From the NCBI GenBank assembly GCA_012934845.2, contig WNNJ02003431.1, positions 248,001-312,000 of the forward strand: DNA of 64,000 nt. The letters are read 5' to 3'. Positions 39,390 through 52,059 of this stretch are shown piece after piece. The position numbers and the translations under genes were made by a program. Within the stretch, counting starts at the first letter, position 1; every line of letters starts with the position of its first letter. The notes beneath the pieces are model-generated. The model made no database searches. It was not told where the DNA came from and saw only the letters and a list, made by a program, of their open reading frames with translations. This stretch comes from Pomphorhynchus laevis. Lineage: Eukaryota; Acanthocephala; Palaeacanthocephala; Echinorhynchida; Pomphorhynchidae.

Positions 39390-42300
39390 CACAGAGAAAA
39401 GACCAAATTCATCCAAGTGCGTATTTTCAAGGGAGGTTGATGAACGATGGGGAACCGAAAGTGATGAGAAGAAAAGTTACGAGAAGAAGACGGAGTTGTA
39501 TGCGGATGTAGATGGTGGGCCAGGAGAATGAGGCAAGATATATAGATGTGCGGTCAAAGCGACGGAGACGTAAGAGCACTCGAGCGGCGGAGTTGATGAT
39601 GCGTTGTAGGGGTAGGATGATGGATTTTGGAGAATTGGCGAAAAGGCTATGGCAGTAATCGATTTTAGGGAAAAGAAGCGATGAAAGAATAGACATACAG
39701 GAAGGGGCGGATATGGCGGATGTCACTGATAATTAAGTTAGACGAGCGGACCTTGTCGCGCACGAAGGGTTTAAGGGAAAGGTAATCATTGAAATGGAAT
39801 CCTAAGAAAGTAACATTGTGGACTATGAGGATGATTGATAAGGCAAAAGATACATAGGGAGGAGATATGTTAGGTTGACGGGGGATGATTCACATTGTTT
39901 TAGACTTGTCTGGGTTTAGAACGAGACTAAGATGGGAGAAATGTTTGTAGATAGAAGAAAGACAGTTGGAAGCGGAAATTGCGATATCGTGTATGCGATG
40001 GGCGGCTGCATGAGCATATATGAAAATGTCATCGGCGTATTGCATGATGTTAAAGGAGTAAGGTTTGATAAACGGAGTAAGATCACCAAGTAGAAGAGAG
40101 AAAATCAAGGGACCTGTGACTGAACCTTGTGGAACCCCGCAGAAAATAGGGATGCGAGGAGAGGATGATGAATTTAAACAGATGCGAACATAACGGTCGG
40201 ATAGATATGAAGCAAACTATGTTACGGAGGAGGAAGTAAAGCCGTAATCATAACGAATGCGAGAAAGGAGGATGGAGTGGTCGACGATGTCGGAGGCAGA
40301 GTAGAGGTCCGAGGATGATGAGAACATTATACAGGTCCTTGTCTCGAGAAATGGGTAGGTCGTTGTAAACTTTCATACAGACGATTTTCTGAGGAGTGAT
40401 TAGAGCAGAAATCAAATTGGAAAGTAGGGTACAGATTATATGAAAAGAGATAAACGTTGATCTGTATTACGATAATGCCCACTAAGAGCTTGGAAAGGGT
40501 AGGGAGGAGTGATATTGGGCGATAGCTAGATGGGAGAGATCGAGAGATTGTTTCTTAACGAGGGGATGAACGATATCAGATTTCCAGTGTGAAGGAAAGA
40601 TAGACTGCGGATAGACGAGTTAAACAAGGTGCTGAGGAAAGGGGATATTGATGAGCATATGAATTAAAGTATGGAGTATGCAGGAGATCGGCAAGTGAGG
40701 TTTAGTTGGGCAAGGACATGATGGCAGAGGATACTTCGGCAGGTGAGACAGGGATAATATGAATGATTTCCTTGAGGATGAGCAGAGTAGCAGTGAGATG
40801 GACTGATGACGTGTTTGTGAGAGAGCAACGTTGATACTTTGGTGTGAAGGAATAACGAAAATCATGGGGATTGATGTTGCAAGACGAAGAGGAGCGAGAA
40901 AGGATTGAGTTAAAAGTACGCCAGATAGACTTAGAGTTTAATAAAGTGTTGATTTTATGTTGTCAGAAGGATTTGCATTTGGTACGTAGTAGATGGAGAT
41001 GAGAACATCGAAGAGCAAGATAGAAATCACGGAGAGACGGAGTGAGCGAGCGGATATCAGGTCTGAGAGAGCAGTGATAGACTCTCAAAGCATGACGTAG
41101 ACGACGCTTTAAGAGTAGGCATTTGATGTCAAACCATGGGGAACGGTGCAAGCGACGGTGAAGGTGAGGCTTAAAGAGTAACAGAACATCGAGAGTGGAT
41201 GTGAGTTCAGAGTTGAAGAAATGCAAGATCGTGAATAGAGGAATATCTTATTGTATGATAGGATAGAGACGATTTGAGTAAGGCAGAGCGGAGAAGGGAG
41301 AGGTCAAGATTTCTCCAAGAGCACCGTAGGATTGTAGGTGTGTGAGGAGGAGTATGGTTGTGAGTAAGATCAAGAGTGATAAGAAAGTGATCGGATAGAC
41401 CAGGATCTGAGATGGGCAGTGAGGTGTGGGCATTAAAGCGATCGGGGACAGCGTTGATGTTGAGCGTCGCGCCAAGGATATGTGTGGGGGCAGTGAAGAT
41501 GAGTATGTAATTGTAGTTGGATAGAATATTATTGAACCGAATGAAAGCAGTGGAAGAGCAGCGGTCAAGGCGGATGTTGAAGTCACCTAGGACGCGTTAA
41601 AGGATTGAGGACAAAGAACAATGGCAAAGGAGGTCAACGAGTTCGATAAAAAATAAGGATGCAGTAGCTGATGAACCAGGACGGTATACAAACGCGAGAT
41701 TCAGAGTGATCGGGCTAGAAGAACGACAAGTGAGCAATTCAAAAGAGCAAGGACTGAAAGGGAGAGTGATTTTGCGAAGAGACGCGGAGTGACTGGAGAA
41801 TGCGACAGTGGCCCCATGATTAGAGAATTTAGAATTATATGAGCTTAGGGGGCGGGCAGATTAGACTATTAAGCAACCGGCAGAGAGCCGATGACGAATG
41901 GAGAGGTCGTTGGAATCGGAGTGTCAGGATTTGGTGAGGCAGAATATATCGATGAATTGCTTAGTGGATAGGTTGGGGATAAGATCGGATTTATGGAGAA
42001 TTAATCTAGTGTTGAGGAGGCCGAGGCGGAAACCGTGTGTGGTGGTGATTGGGGCTAGCGGAGTAGAAACATTGGGGAAATGGAGCGCCATCGAATTTTG
42101 GGGAGGGTGTGAACAACTTGAAAATTTCCGTCGATGGTTCGGATGGAGAGAGATGTTTCGCCATTTCCTCGCGACGGCGTTTTATGATGCGGGCAGAAGA
42201 TAGTTGGGCGATTTCAGAACGTGTGCATCAGGGAAATTTGAGTGGTTAGAGATGACATGAGTTTTAATCATTGAAAGACGACAGAGGACGCGTAAGAGTG

Positions 42301-43060
42301 ATGCTTGAAAACAATGTTCAGGAGGGGGCTTTTAAGGATTAGATTGAGAAGATTTGTCAAAGCGGATGAATGCGACAGTAGAGATGTCTTCGAAAAAGGA
42401 TGGTTTATCCGCAGGAACAAGAGACGAGAGGATGGATCTGGAGGCGAAACATCGTGGTCGAGACGTGCTTGTGTAGAAAAGGAGTTAGGAGTGATATTAG
42501 TGACGATGACGCAAAGATCGCGAGAAGGAAAGCGATTCAGTAAAGGAGGACTAGTGATATGAGTGGGTGAGTTCACGATAGGAGAGCTGGCAGTTGAGGA
42601 TTTGGAGATAGTTGGTTTGACGACGGGAGACATGAGGATAATGATAATAAAGAGAGTGGCAAGCGATGTGAGGAAAGGTTATGAGTGGAAGGATCGTGGA
42701 GGTTGGTGGAGGTGATTTTGATTGGATGTAGATTATTAAGAAACGAGGCAGGAAGGACGGGACGAGGGAGTGTCGGGGGTGAAGATGACATGGGATGATA
42801 AGTGTACTTGGTGGAAGTGTCGGTGGTTGGAGAAATGACATTGGAAACGACGGGGGTAGTTTGAGTAGAGGTGTTGGATATTGATATGTGATTAGGCGAG
42901 ATTTTGTGTATTAATTTGTTTGTACAAAATCCACATAGGAAGTTTTCTTTAGACTTATTGTTGTCGCAGGCGATTGTTGTCCAGACGCTTCAGTCGTATT
43001 TCGATCACTATACTTGCAGTTGAGCATAGTTAGTGTCGGTCGTAAAAATAAATGCCGGCA
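39390..43060 (-). mobile_element. LINE family A, long decayed copy (A4)
   Basis: Minus strand, GC-richer than its surroundings. From 5' to 3': an ORF1 zinc-finger remnant SVWTTIACDNNKSKENFLCG at about 42990-42930; the ORF1 C-terminal region (42633-42268, RLDHDVSPPDPSS); the endonuclease region (about 42000-41250, with LRHALRVYHCSLRPD-type linker at 41226-40963); the RT with LLLGDLTPF, MQYADDIFIYAHA and LNPDKSKTM (40108-39890); and the thumb (39726-39427, SLLFPKIDYCHSLFANSPKS). The very C-terminus and 3' UTR are missing here. There are many stops and shifts. Confidence 0.8.
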
Positions 43061-43149
43061 TAACTATTTTCATGGATCAATATACCATCGTATATTTGAC
43101 TGTTTTTAATTCCAATTCGCAAAGTTCTACTTAACATAACAAAATATAT

Positions 43150-43530
43150 TGTGAGTAAAAACAATAATCAGCATTATGTTGGGAATGGAGGTATTTGAAT
43201 GCGAGCAAGGAGGGAGCGCGGCGGACGTCGAGAGGGAGCTGATTCTATACGAGTTGGGCGGCGATGAGAAAGGATCGGAGACCGTAGTTCTTAGAGTAAT
43301 TAGGAACGTGGAGTAGGAGGGAATGACGGGAACGCAGCGATAGAGATATGGGGCGAGTGTTATCTAAGAAAGGGAGGCTGATGAACGACGGGGAGATAGC
43401 GATGAGACGAAAAGTGACGAGAAGGCGGAGTTTGATGCGGATGTGGATGGTGGGCCAGAAGAGTTGAGCAAAATACGTGGATGTGTGGTCGAATCGATGG
43501 GGACGTAGGAGCACTCGATGTAGTAAATAT
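43150..43530 (-). mobile_element. LINE family A, ORF2 C-terminal fragment (A5)
   Basis: Minus strand 43514-43245 reads RPHRFDHTSTYFAQLFWPT, then DNTRPISLSLRSRHSLLLHV and PNYSKNYGLRSFLIAAQLV, the C-terminal signature of the family A ORF2. It overlaps in content the 3' edge of copy A4, so it is a separate piece or a local duplication. Confidence 0.75.
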
Positions 43531-43704
43531 TTGGTACTTGATATAGTAAATATTTGTCAAACCATGCATGCCTTAATGTTGTGAATTTGCTATCATGCAT
43601 AAATTTAACATTGAGCAGTAATAACATGTCACTTAATAAATGGAACGATAGGAGCTTACCAATAGAAGATGACTATATATTGATTAACTCTAAAAGTAAA
43701 GAAA

Positions 43705-43760
43705 TAAATTTATTTTGAGTTGCAAATGTGTGCCGAAGCGCGTTTACAAGCCCACTGAGA
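43705..43760 (-). mobile_element. LINE family A 3'-end scrap (A6)
   Basis: GTTGCAAATGTGTGC, loop CGAA, GCGCGT, TTACAAGCCCAC: terminal hairpin kept mainly by G-U pairs. The 37-bp motif shared with 27713-27749 follows at 43912-43948. Confidence 0.7.
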
Positions 43761-44039
43761 ATAATAAAAATTATCAAACTGATAAAGAATAGTAATCCCG
43801 CAGACAACTCCAGTGTGTTTGTTCATTCCCTTCGTTCTGTTTGTTTAGTTCGTTCGTTCAGTCCGTTCAGTCCAATTGATACACTTTTCTTGTTTATACT
43901 CCTCTTCTCCTTTCTCAGCATGGGCTTGGGACCGACTATGGCGGAGTTCAAAGTACTTAGAAGCATATAGATATTAACCTTTTTCAATTAAGTTCCTTAA
44001 GAATGGGTATAATCATATTATTTGATTTGTGTTTTAAGG

Positions 44040-44590
44040 AAAGAACACAATGTTTACTATTCCTAATCAGAGTTACATGGTCCAACCTCATTATACCAGC
44101 AATACTTTTAGTAAACACTAAATCCAAAATAGATCACGACCCCGAAATGCAAGTGGCACTGCTGATATGCTGAATGAGTATTAGATCAAATGTCAGTAAT
44201 TTATAAAATTCCCTATCAGAGACCTAGCACTTAATATTTCCAGCATCAATCGGCACCAGGTTGAAATCCACAAACAACAAAAATGTCGTCATGCATAAAT
44301 TTTTAAGGAGATTTAGCTGTAAGGAAATATACAAGGGACGATGCAATGCGCACAGGACAACACTATACCCAGAATCGAAAAATATATGGTATCAAATAAT
44401 AAATTGTATCACATTATATAGACCTAGATTAAAGCAATCCTTCTTAATCATAAGGAGCAATTTAATCACTGAGCTTTGCATAAATGCGATCATATCTCAA
44501 TAGCTTATAATCAGGAACATCAACAAACTTGTTATGAAGCCAAGTTTCAGTAATACAGAATATCTCGTAGCTTTGTGAAGAAATGTGTAA
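44040..44590 (-). pseudogene. LINE endonuclease fragment
   Basis: Reading the minus strand from about 44585: FCITETWLHNKFVDVPDYKL then LRYDR, the N-terminal part of an APE endonuclease; further on VDFNLVPIDAGN (the GDFN motif with the Gly lost) near 44270; and RLDHVTLIR (the SDH motif) near 44080. Frames change at least twice. The order and motifs are sound, but the LINE family cannot be told. Confidence 0.55.
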
Positions 44591-45279
44591 TTTTTATTTT
44601 AGGAATTTGGGAAGGAGATTTCTAATATTTGTATATCAAATAATAAGATTGCTACAACTACTAAATTGCTACAACACCGAGTGAACGAATTGTTAAAGCT
44701 TTATCCGCCTTAATGCCTCTTCAGTGACAATCAGTGTGACCATCAATGGTCGATGATGACTTAAATCGAACTAAAAACGCAAGAAAAATCAACAAGAGAG
44801 TTCACTCTTGGAAAGTCACTTGAATGTCGGTATATAAATCTTTTGATGTGACTCAACGAACTGTTGATGGCAATTTCATCACAAGAAATTTTCTAATATT
44901 AATGTTAGGGTCCCATAGAATACGTGTGAACATGACTTTCAAATGCTAGCTCCACTTTTTGATAAGTTTTGCTTGATTAGATGAATAAAGGATAACTTTA
45001 ATAAGGATGGTTTGTCTTCCTGGTTTTTCCCAGTCCAAAACCATTGTGGACTTTAATGGATGAAGCTAGATTTTCTTCACTATCATGTAATATCTGAAAA
45101 AACACTGATAGCAGTTTATTGATATCATCGTTAATCTAGTGTAAATTTACAACACACGATTCTATATAAATAAAGATTTTCTTAAAATTTTACAATCGTT
45201 AGATATAACCAATTAAGTTGAGAATAAATCAACAAAACAGTATATTCAACAACTTTTGTAACTTCTTCTAACACCATCA
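44591..45279. other. Probable LINE debris, unresolved
   Basis: Short minus-strand frames look like the linker of a LINE ORF2, but no motif is firm enough to name. Confidence 0.3.
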
Positions 45280-47300
45280 CGGCCTCAGGTTTAGTGGGAT
45301 CTAAACCACCCGGCCACACCAAGTGCGCCACCTATCGCCTGAACCATTCAGGGTCTTTCGCCACAAGAGTCTAGTCGAGACCTTAGTCTTTGCTCTGGGG
45401 GACGTCCTTTAGAGAATAAGACTAATCCCGAGATAGCCCAAGTACCCCGGAGGCGTACTTGGGTTTTCCCATTCAATGACAGATGCTAGTGTCGTTTAAG
45501 GGCACACCTAGCTCTCTTCAGGATACGTTTAAGTCAATCCAGGTGGTCAGTTTTCGCCGACCAGTTCATCGTAATGGTGAACCCCAGATATGTTACTCGA
45601 CTCGTGAAAGTATGGAGATGTTGATTAGTCAAATGGAGGAGAGGGCAGAGAGTGCTAATCTATAAAGTTTTTGCTTTGTTGCAGAGGCGCTATGAAAGAC
45701 AACCACCTGCAATTTGACAGAGTTTAAAATAAGTTTGGACCGGATAAACTGGTCTTTTAATCTTAAAAAGAATCAGCTGATGTCCGAAACAACGTCTTTG
45801 CACCTGCGTCCAAAGAACAGGGCTGTGGTATCCTCAGCATATACTACTAGACGTTGTTGGCGAGTGAATATTTTAAAGAATTCAACGGAGGTAGCAAGAT
45901 ATAAGATAGGAGAGAGGTGATCCTTGAGGCACACCTGTAATAGGGTAGAACTAACGCGCATCAGGGTCATGTTCATAAAAGAATCGCTTGGTGTACAGCA
46001 GTATCTCCACCCTGTTAACAATTTTTGCAGGCAACCCGAAAGACCTGAGAGAAGAGATAACAAAGGGAATGGATATGCGGTCAAATGCAGCGGAATAATC
46101 AAGGAAAACAGACACAGCGAGTTGATGACTATTCTCCTGACAAAACTGATGGACTTCACCTACAGCCGAATGGACCAAGCGACCTTTGACGAACCCATGG
46201 AAACCAGGTGGGATTAAATTTCGCCCCTATATCTAGTGCTCAACTATTCTTTCGAGAGAACTTGCCAGACAGAAGCAGAGAGATTGATAAGACGGAAAAT
46301 ATACGCTAACGTCTTAAGTTTTGTCGGAGTGGGACAGTAAACACGAGCTTTGTAGGTAGTCAAAAGCATTGCGGTAGCTTGCGAAGAGAGGTAGGAATAA
46401 AATTCGGTTAGACTCTTATTACCAATTCGGGGAAGCGTTGGATAGCTGCCTGAAAAAAGCCACTCTGAAAGGATCAAAGTAGAATCTCCTTCGAAGCGGT
46501 GTATCCTCTTTTATCCGCCAACGAATCAAATCATGAGAGGTGGACAGATGTTGTCGCAACTGCTCTGTACAGTTAGGTTTCAACAACCACCTCTTATGGA
46601 GCAGTAATAAGTCGAGGAGTGAATTCGTTGATGTGCAATGAAAGGTGGGGGACGGTGGTTTGTGAATAAGATAACCGTTCCTGGCTCTGCGGAGTGCTGC
46701 ATTAATCCAACGACTAGTTATGTCGTTAAAGTAACTAAGTACCATGTCATAGCCGCTATCAATATTATATCCAGGAGGTCACGGTTCTTGTGAATCTCCC
46801 CTGGACAGATGTAGACATTCGATAGACTGAGGCGTTTACTGTTCTTACAAAGTTATATAACTAAACAAGACATGGGTGGACAAGAATAGTTGAGTAGAAG
46901 GGAAGATCTTAAGGAGCATTTAACTAGGTTTAAAAGACCCTGAGAAGAAGAGGAGTGAGGCGGGGTTATGTTCGTAGTATAGTGAAAGCAAATATGCTTA
47001 GTAATGAATCGAGTAATGTCGTGGGGGGGTCGGATAGACCGCGTCTCCTGAAGGACAATAACATCTGCATCTCTACCAGATAGAAGTCTAATGGCATAAG
47101 CTCCTCCCGAATTCCACTAGAGGATATTCAGTGAAAAAGGCTCACGAGTACTCTGCATTGTGTTAATTAGTTGGGTGGGATTCCTTCCACTAGACGGAAT
47201 CAGGGGCGGAAGGGTTGTCCTCCCCGCCGCTAACGCTCCCTAGACTGGGCACTTGTCCACGGGCAATATCTTCATTTCCATGGCCGTGAACGTTCTGTTT
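45280..47300 (-). mobile_element. LINE of a separate lineage, decayed
   Basis: Minus strand, GC-rich. 46745-46419 holds a linker FNDITSRWINAALRRARNGY. 46477-46244 follows. 46178-45951 carries motif A VSVFLDYSAAFDRISIPFVI. 46159-45773 carries RRIVINSL, then the catalytic motif as VVYAEDTTALFF, in which the first Asp of YADD is Glu. The region 45280-45480 (GC-rich, CCCGGCCACACC) would be its 3' part and 47150-47300 its 5' ORF2 or ORF1 edge. Many breaks. It resembles jockey/I-type rather than CR1 RTs, but the placement is loose. Confidence 0.55.
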
Positions 47301-47740
47301 GAGCAGCTTCCCCGCTTTTAAAAGAGGAATCATATGGACCGAAGCCCCTCTTTTTTGGAAACATGAACATTTTGCGGCTTATACACTGGAGAATAAAATA
47401 GTGATGTTAAAAGATTTGATATCATGTTCTTCATCTTATTTAATATAAAACGTTTGTTAGAGTCAATGATCTGGAGAATGTCATTGTCAAACATTCTGTC
47501 AGGAGCAGAGTTGGTTACAAAAGGCTGCTTAACTCGAATTGATTTTGGACAAACGAAGTTTTTTTGTATTTTTAAAAAACGACGCACTTCCGAGACCAAG
47601 CAGGATGCGCTCCTTTACCATTAGAACAAAAGGGGAACCTCGCATTTCACTCCCTTAATCAAATTATCGCATAAAGCAAGAGAACACACTCTACAAGTCT
47701 TTGTGCTAGCACAACTCGACTTCCAATATTATTCAAAACA
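47301..47740. other. Intergenic or LINE leader, unresolved
   Basis: A minus-strand frame 47599-47330 (FVTNSAPDRMFDNDILQII) has no family I know. On the same strand 47630-47585 looks tRNA-like (TTCTAATGGTAAAGGAGCG) but lacks a B box. Confidence 0.3.
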
Positions 47741-47760
47741 ATTGCATAATAATCAATACC

Positions 47761-48070
47761 ATGGTTTCCGAATCTGCTTCTCCACAATCTCGCCTCGATG
47801 ATGATGTATCTGCTTTCAGGTCTATCCTAGCAACCATTCTTCCTGATGATAACCCATCACTCTTCAATAATATCGCTCCTGTATCCTTTATTCGTTAAAA
47901 CAAATCCACTAAATCCAATCATCTCAGTCCTCAACTCTTAAAAATCGTTTTCCGACATAGTTCACATGCCTCTTCTGTACTCTCCCAACCTTTTAAACTT
48001 CTTACTAATTCATCTACTTGTCGTATCTTTTCTGACAGTTCTCCTTATGATATTGCCCAGCTCAATTTAG
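47761..48070 (+). pseudogene. LINE family A ORF1, C-terminal remnant
   Basis: MVSESASPQSRLDDDVSAFR then SILATILPDDNPSLFNNIAP, a stop at about 47896, then LSPQLLKIVFRHSSHASSVL and DIAQLNLARIEKHR. This parallels the CR1 ORF1 C-terminal domain (RLDDDL..VRSIL, RLLKIVF, D...A..EL) in weaker form, which supports family A and the CR1 copies sharing a common two-ORF plan. Confidence 0.65.
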
Positions 48071-48076
48071 CTCGCA

Positions 48077-49118
48077 TTGAGAAACATCGACGTGAAACAA
48101 ACAATGAGTCATATCTATCAATCCGTAAAATCAACGGAAATTTTCACGTCCTACGCACGAGGCAAAAAATCCGATAATGTCCCGTCTCTCCCCCAGTCTT
48201 CTTTGCTAGTCGATCTCGTACATGAAAATAATTTTCATCTTAGTCTTTGTAACACTCGCTCCATTATTCATAAAGCTGATCTGCTACTTGATATCTTCAA
48301 TCATTTATCTATCGATATTCTCTGCATTACCGAATCCTGGCACTCTGACGATCTTGCTATTCGTCGTCTATGTCGCTCTGGTTGTTCTTTAGTTGAATCA
48401 GCTCGTCCAATTGCCTCTCATACATCTATTGCTTCTAACATGGCGGTATTGTTGCCATTGCTCGTCACCCAATGTCTCTACGTAAAATTAACGTTCACAT
48501 CCGTTACACATTGTTCGAATTACTCATATGCCGATTATCAACTCCTTTTCCTGTGGAACTTGTAATTGTATACCGTTCAGTTTGAGGTGCCCCTAAAGTT
48601 TCTTCTTTAACGACCTTGCAGATCTTATGTCTCACTGTTCATTGTCTTATAATGCTTATTTGGTTCTCAGTGACTTTAAAATTCGTCTTGATCGCCCGGT
48701 TGACTCTATCACTTTAACTAATCTTTGTACTGATTTTAACTATAAACTACTTTCAACAAGCCCAACTCATATTCTCGGCGGTGCTCTCGACATCATTGCT
48801 GTTTCTAACGGCTTCAATGACTATACCTCCTTGACAATTACTGATCCTGGCTTGTCCGATCATTTCCTTGTCACTCTTACTCGTACCCATCTTCCTTCTC
48901 CGCCTCCACCATTATCCACACCTAAGCGACCCTGGAATCTTCTCGATATCCCTATTCTCTGCACAGCCTTACTCAATTCTTCACTCTTTTCACTTCCTCT
49001 TAACTATTTATCTACCGATGATCTCTGCATTCTGTTTGATTCTGAACTTACGTCGATCCTCAATAACCTTCTGCCTAGTCGACTTCGACGTTCCCAGCGC
49101 TTGGGCCATGCTCCCTGA
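48077..49118 (+). pseudogene. LINE family A ORF2 endonuclease, broken
   Basis: 48077-48565 reads NFHLSLCNTRSIIHKADLLL and IDILCITESWHSDD. After a frame break 48627-49118 reads VLSDFKIRLDRP (GDFN motif degenerate to SDFK), PTHILGGALDIIAV and DPGLSDHFLVTL (SDH intact). Order is as in other APE nucleases. The missing GDFN Asp-Asn pair and at least one frameshift mean it is inactive. A continuation 49119-49450 toward the RT is also broken. Confidence 0.75.
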
Positions 49119-49450
49119 TTCGATTCTGACTGTAGTCTTTCTAAGCGTCGACTCCCTCACTCGTTTCGTGTGTATAATCGCTTTCTTTAACGTTCTCCCA
49201 ACTCACTCACTCCAAATCTCCGTGATTCACACTTTTCTCTACGCCGTTCACATCTCATTCGTATTCGTACTAAACGTAATCTATTTGGCGAAATCAACTC
49301 GAGTCATCTTCCGACTCTAAATCTCATTGGAAAATCTTAAACTCAATTCTTTCGCGATCATATACCCCTTGTAATATAAATCCTGATTAATTTTCTTCTT
49401 ATCTACAAACTAAGCTATCTAATTTACTTTTCCTACTACCCATAGCCCCC

Positions 49451-51061
49451 TTGTACCCACTCTTATATTTAAATACTTCCCTCCTAGAACTATTCCACCT
49501 TCTTCCCGTTTCGTCTGATAAAGTTTCTTCGGTTCTGCTGTCATTACCTAATAAAACCTCTCCTTCTGACCCAATTCCCACTCACTTGCTTAAAAATATC
49601 TGCTCCTTTATCTTACCCTTCCTAACCACATTGTTCAACTCGTCCATCCGTAGCCGTACATTTCCTTCCATCTGGAAATGCGCCACTGTTCGTCCTCTCA
49701 TCAAAAAGCAATCTCTCGACTCCTCACTACCATCTTCGTACCGTCCTATTTCACTTCTCCCAACCCTCTCTAAACTCCTTGAGCGTCTCGTTCTTAATCA
49801 AGTTAATATATGTCTCTTTTCCTCTAACTTATTTCCTCCCTTCCAATCCGCTTTTCGCTCTAATTACTCTACCGAAATTGCATGTCTTAAAGTTTATAAC
49901 GACTTACTCATATTGCGCGATCATAAATTATGTAGTGTCATAGTTTCTCTTGATCTATCGTCTGCTTTTGACATTGTCGATCACTCGATTCTTCTCCATC
50001 GCCTTCGTCATGATTATAGCTTCTCTTTACCCACTGTATCATGGTTTTCTTCATATCTATCAAACCGTACATTTCGCGTCTATTCTAACTCTTCTCTCTC
50101 CCATCCTTCGTCCATTCCGTCCGGTGTTCCACAAGGCTCCGTATTAGGCCCTATGCTTTTCTCTCTTCTTCTCGGTGATTTGTCTTCGATTTCTCATAAA
50201 TTTAACTTCCATGTTATGCAATATGCTGATGACATTCTCATCTATGATCATGCACCTGTTTATCGTATTCACGATCTTAGTGTTTCTGCTTCCGACTGTC
50301 TTGTCTCAATTTCCAATTATCTTTCTTCCCTTCGCCTTTCTCTGAATCCTGATAAATCCAAAATTATGTGGATCCTACCTCGACGCCTCGGCTTCGAACC
50401 TCCCTCCGTATCATTAAATTCTACAATTCTTCCTATCGTTGATAATCTCGTTTTCCTAGGCTTCCATTTTGACAACCGACTTTCACTTAAACCTTTCGTT
50501 AGAGATAAAGTACGCTCATCTACCTTGATACTCCGCAACCTCCGTCAAGTTCGTAGATTGATCGATTTCCCTTCTTGTATGACTCTCATATCTTCTCTCT
50601 TTTTTTCTAGACTCGATTATTGTCTTAGTCTATTTTCCAACTCACCTAAATCCACTCTTCTTCCCCTACAACGCATCGTCAACGCAGCCGTCCGAATTCT
50701 CCTCCGTCTTCGTCGTTTTGATCATACATCCTACCATCTTGCTTCTCTCGATTTGCCTACAATTTATTGTCGTGTTCAAATTCGTCTTCTTATCGTTGCT
50801 TTCCGCCTTGTAACTTTTCATACCCCTTCATTTCTCAACCTTCCTTTTCTTGATAATTCTCGTCCTGTTTACTGTTCCTTGCGTTCCTGTAATTCCCTTC
50901 TTTTACATGTCCCAAACTACTCTACCTCCTTTGGACTCCGCTCCTTCCTGGTGGCTGATCCTCTATCGTGGAATCATCTGCCCATTCTTATACGCCAATC
51001 AACTTCCCTGCCGTGCTTCAAACGACAAATCCGATCCCATTTAAACAATTTATCTGCTTGA
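49451..51061 (+). pseudogene. LINE family A ORF2 reverse transcriptase, open frame
   Basis: An uninterrupted 536-codon frame, although separated from its endonuclease by breaks. It shows LLSLPNKTSPSDPIPTHLLK, FPSIWKCATVRPLIKK, YRPISLLPTLSKLLERLV, FQSAFRSNYSTEIA, motif A VSLDLSSAFDIVDHSILL, motif B GVPQGSVLGPMLFSLLL, catalytic QYADDILIYDH, LNPDKSKIMWILPRR, FLGFHFDN and the C-terminus DPLSWNHLPILIRQST. All three catalytic Asp are present, so this RT is the reference copy for the family in this window. Confidence 0.85.
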
Positions 51062-51120
51062 CTTTTTCATTTTTGTTTGTGGACTTGTAAGCGTACAGCT
51101 TGTACTCATTTGCCACATTA

Positions 51121-51824
51121 TATAAATTTGTATTATATTATTATGGTGCAGCAGATAATAGATGAAATGGCTATCGATGTTGATAAAACGCTATCCGAAA
51201 ATTTTAATACCACGTAATTCTATTTAGAGCTTGACAAGTTAACATAGCATTACCAGGAAATAGTCTCTATTTTTGTATTTACTTGATCGTAATGAAACGG
51301 TTGAACAATTATCCGATCGTTAAACCATTCTTCGATCGTTGAACCGTTCTTCGATCTTTAAACGTTATTTGATCGTTGAATAACGGTTTAAACTTTTAAT
51401 GACGTTTTAAAAAATTGTTTCCAAAAAATTAAAGACCAAAACAGAATCTGTATTTACTAAATTAAAAGAAAGAACATTTCATTGAATTATATAATGTCGG
51501 TTGCTACATCCATATATAAGTATCACCTTGTGCATAAAAGAATACTCTATATGAAACCAGCAATATAACTCTTGAAATGACTTACATTATTCGCATATTA
51601 CTTACTCATTTTAGATTCTTAAAAATCAGAAAATTTATTAATTAGATTATTATTAATTATAAATCTAAAAAAGTTGTTGAGATTAATATATACACTTTCA
51701 GAACAAAGCACTGAGAGGACAAGTCAATTCTAACAATTATCTACCAATCAAAAAGCAAAGAAGACAATTTCGCTTAAACACACAATTCATTTGACTGGTG
51801 AAGTTACAAATATACACAAATTTG
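51121..51824. other. Intergenic DNA with a degenerate 19-bp repeat
   Basis: 51310-51400 repeats CGATCGTTGAACCGTTCTT about four times with decay. A 24-codon ATG frame at 51144-51218 (MVQQIIDEMAIDVDKTLSEN) has no known family. Nothing else recognised. Confidence 0.45.
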
Positions 51825-51875
51825 CAACGAACCAACGAACAAACGAACAAACGAACAAACGAACCAACGAACAAA
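51825..51875 (+). repeat. 8-bp tandem repeat (ACGAACAA-type)
   Basis: Six units of ACGAAC(A/C)A stand in the presumed leader of CR1 copy B2, comparable in place with the 17-bp VNTR before ORF1 of copy B1. Confidence 0.85.
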
Positions 51876-51906
51876 CAATCCAATATCGAGTCACGGGAAG
51901 TTGATT

Positions 51907-52059
51907 ATGCCTTCAAGTACCGGAAATATTCACTGCTGCCCTTGCAATGAACATAACTCAGTTTGTAAAGGATGTTTCTGTGTAAAACAGGGTAGAGCTT
52001 GTTCTGATTGCTCACCAGCGTCTCGTTGTTCTAAGCTTGTAAATGATGTTTCTGTGTAA
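51907..52059 (+). CDS. Small Cys-rich CXC ORF
   Basis: A 50-residue ORF with an ATG start: GNIHCCPCNEHNSVCKGCFC, then VKQGRACSDCSPASRCSK. The spacing CxC, CxxCxC, CxxC, C is a CXC (tesmin/TSO1-like) zinc motif, the same kind seen at 7.67 kb. In unnamed invertebrate RT proteins it sits at the N-terminus. Here it stands 280 bp before CR1 ORF1 (52339). Whether it belongs to the CR1 leader or is a leftover of another element is unclear. A 67-bp duplication repeats its second half (52036-52103). Confidence 0.5.
   Translation: MPSSTGNIHCCPCNEHNSVCKGCFCVKQGRACSDCSPASRCSKLVNDVSV

Larger units (their letters stand above)
47741..51120 (+). mobile_element. LINE family A, best preserved copy (A7)
   Basis: Plus strand. 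ORF1 C-terminal remnant 47761-48070, ORF2 endonuclease 48077-49118, RT 49451-51061, then 3' UTR with TGTAAGC, a hairpin (GTACA/TGTAC) and ATTTGCCACATTA at 51111-51118. Only a handful of breaks, all in the 5' half. Confidence 0.88.

Noticed and set aside
47585-47635. tRNA gene on the minus strand
   Set aside because: Only an A-box-like TTCTAATGGT is present; no B box, no acceptor stem pairing.
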